Shown here one piece after another: positions 4,841-5,497 of a DNA stretch of 5,497 bases. How positions within the stretch are numbered: the first letter of the stretch is position 1; every line of letters starts with the position of its first letter. A program made the position numbers and the translations under genes. Source of the stretch: Calditrichota bacterium (GTDB lineage Bacteria; Calditrichota; Calditrichia; RBG-13-44-9; J075); NCBI GenBank assembly GCA_024275555.1, contig JAJRYW010000594.1:1-5497 (forward strand). The letters run 5' to 3'. The notes beneath the pieces are model-generated. The model ran no database searches. It saw only the letters and a program-made list of their open reading frames with translations, and had not been told where the DNA came from.

Positions 4841-5497
4841 ATGCAAAAAACCAGCAAGCCTTTTGGAAGTTGGCGCTCGCCCCTCAGCGCCGCGCAGATC
4901 GCTGCCGCCGGTAAGCGGCTGGGTGATATCCACCTCTCCGGCGACTCTATCTATTGGCAGGAGAGCCGGCCGGCCGAGAAAGGCCGCACCACGCTGATGC
5001 GCCGGCAAGCAGGGCAGGGGAGTGCGGAGATTCTCCCGGCCCCCTACAATGTGCGCTCCCGCGTGCACGAATATGGCGGCGGCGCCTTTGGCGTTTTCCG
5101 GGATGAGATTGTTTTTGTCAATGATGCCGACCGCGAGCTTTACCGAATTGTTCCCGGAAAAGCGCCGGAGCAGATTACCCAAGAAGAGGGCGTTTACTAT
5201 GCCGACCTGACCGCCGACCCGCTTCGGGAGCGCCTGATCCTGATTCGCGAAGATCATTGCCAGGACGACCGGGAAGCGCAGGCCGCCCTGGCCGCGGTGG
5301 ACCTGAAGGGCAACGGCAAATCGCACCTTCTGGATGCCGGCTGCGATTTTTACGCCTCGCCCTGCCTCGATCCCGCCGGGCGTTGCCTGGCCTGGTTAAG
5401 CTGGGCTCATCCCAACATGCCCTGGGATGAGACCACCCTGTGGCTGGCCGAAATACAGGAAAACGGCAAGCTGGGCCCCAAACGCAAAATTGCCGGG
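4841..5497 (+). CDS. S9 (prolyl oligopeptidase) family peptidase, N-terminal part
   Basis: The first 219 codons of a gene running off the window. The sequence matches the N-terminal beta-propeller of S9-family dipeptidyl aminopeptidase / acylaminoacyl-peptidase-like proteins: FGSWRSPLSA (8-17), IYWQESRPAEKGRTTLMR (37-54), NVRSRVHEYGGGAFGVF (70-86), NDADRELYR (94-102), LILIREDH (132-139), DFYASPCLDPAG (169-180) and LSWAHPNMPWDETTLWLAE (186-204). The HEYGGG and HPNMPWD motifs are characteristic. The catalytic alpha/beta-hydrolase domain with Ser, Asp and His should lie downstream; full proteins are about 600-670 aa. The expected role is cleavage of short peptides in the cytosol; no signal peptide is seen. 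ATG 4841 agrees with where family members begin, but the ribosome binding site is weak (CGGA at 4827-4830). This is one of the GC-richest parts of the window, in sharp contrast to the AT-rich spacer before it. Confidence 0.88.
   Translation, partial: MQKTSKPFGSWRSPLSAAQIAAAGKRLGDIHLSGDSIYWQESRPAEKGRTTLMRRQAGQGSAEILPAPYNVRSRVHEYGGGAFGVFRDEIVFVNDADRELYRIVPGKAPEQITQEEGVYYADLTADPLRERLILIREDHCQDDREAQAALAAVDLKGNGKSHLLDAGCDFYASPCLDPAGRCLAWLSWAHPNMPWDETTLWLAEIQENGKLGPKRKIAG

Noticed and set aside
4802..5326. 174-codon minus-strand frame
   Set aside because: It lies antisense to the S9 peptidase gene, whose translation matches its family throughout; the minus frame is a by-product of GC-rich codon use.

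Overview
The window looks like a piece of chromosome from a moderate-GC Gram-negative bacterium of the broad Bacteroidota / Calditrichota / KSB1 / Ignavibacteria assemblage. Two things point there. One exported protein carries a FlgD-type Ig-like domain and ends on QNFPNPFN, the opening of a type IX (Por) sorting domain. The crotonase-fold protein resembles a Bacteroidota subgroup as I remember it. No tRNA, rRNA, CRISPR array, transposase or phage gene is visible. The phylum assignment is an inference from these motifs.

Layout, all recognised genes on the + strand. (1) 1-270 has no convincing gene but is dense in inverted repeats: a 72-bp palindrome built of 7-bp units, two short hairpins, and a 15-bp dyad overlapping a plausible promoter. 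(2) 271-795 is a toxin-antitoxin pair of the DUF433 / DUF5615 (PIN-like) type. The antitoxin is intact, but the toxin is split by what looks like an internal loss of about 29 bp. (3) 796-1260 is decayed intergenic DNA holding the last ~30 codons of what seems to be a MaoC-like dehydratase, then purine-rich short repeats. (4) 1261-2163 encodes a 300-aa protein of unknown function. (5) 2164-2318 carries a 12-bp GC palindrome and a 13-bp stem-loop. (6) 2319-2690 encodes a MazG/YpjD-like nucleotide pyrophosphohydrolase, followed after 46 bp by (7) 2737-3567, an exported protein cut off inside its sorting motif; sequence beyond the stop still reads as sorting domain. (8) 3678-4433 encodes an enoyl-CoA hydratase/isomerase family protein. 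(9) 4434-4840 is non-coding and contains a ~216-bp element bounded by imperfect ~41/44-bp terminal inverted repeats. (10) 4841 to the window edge is the N-terminal beta-propeller of a prolyl-oligopeptidase-family (S9) peptidase.

The genes do not form one pathway. Only the toxin-antitoxin pair is coupled (ATGA overlap), and the pyrophosphohydrolase and exported protein might be co-transcribed. The rest are separated by 100-400 bp gaps rich in repeats. The general impression is a loosely packed accessory stretch: three coding sequences look damaged (toxin, MaoC remnant, sorting-domain tail), and AT-rich genes (271-795, 1261-2163) sit beside clearly GC-richer ones (2319-2690, 3678-4433, 4841-5497). 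I do not see a convincing undescribed multi-gene system. The most rewarding items are the broken toxin beside an intact antitoxin, the inverted-repeat element at 4524-4739, the truncated sorting domain, and the unnamed 300-aa family.
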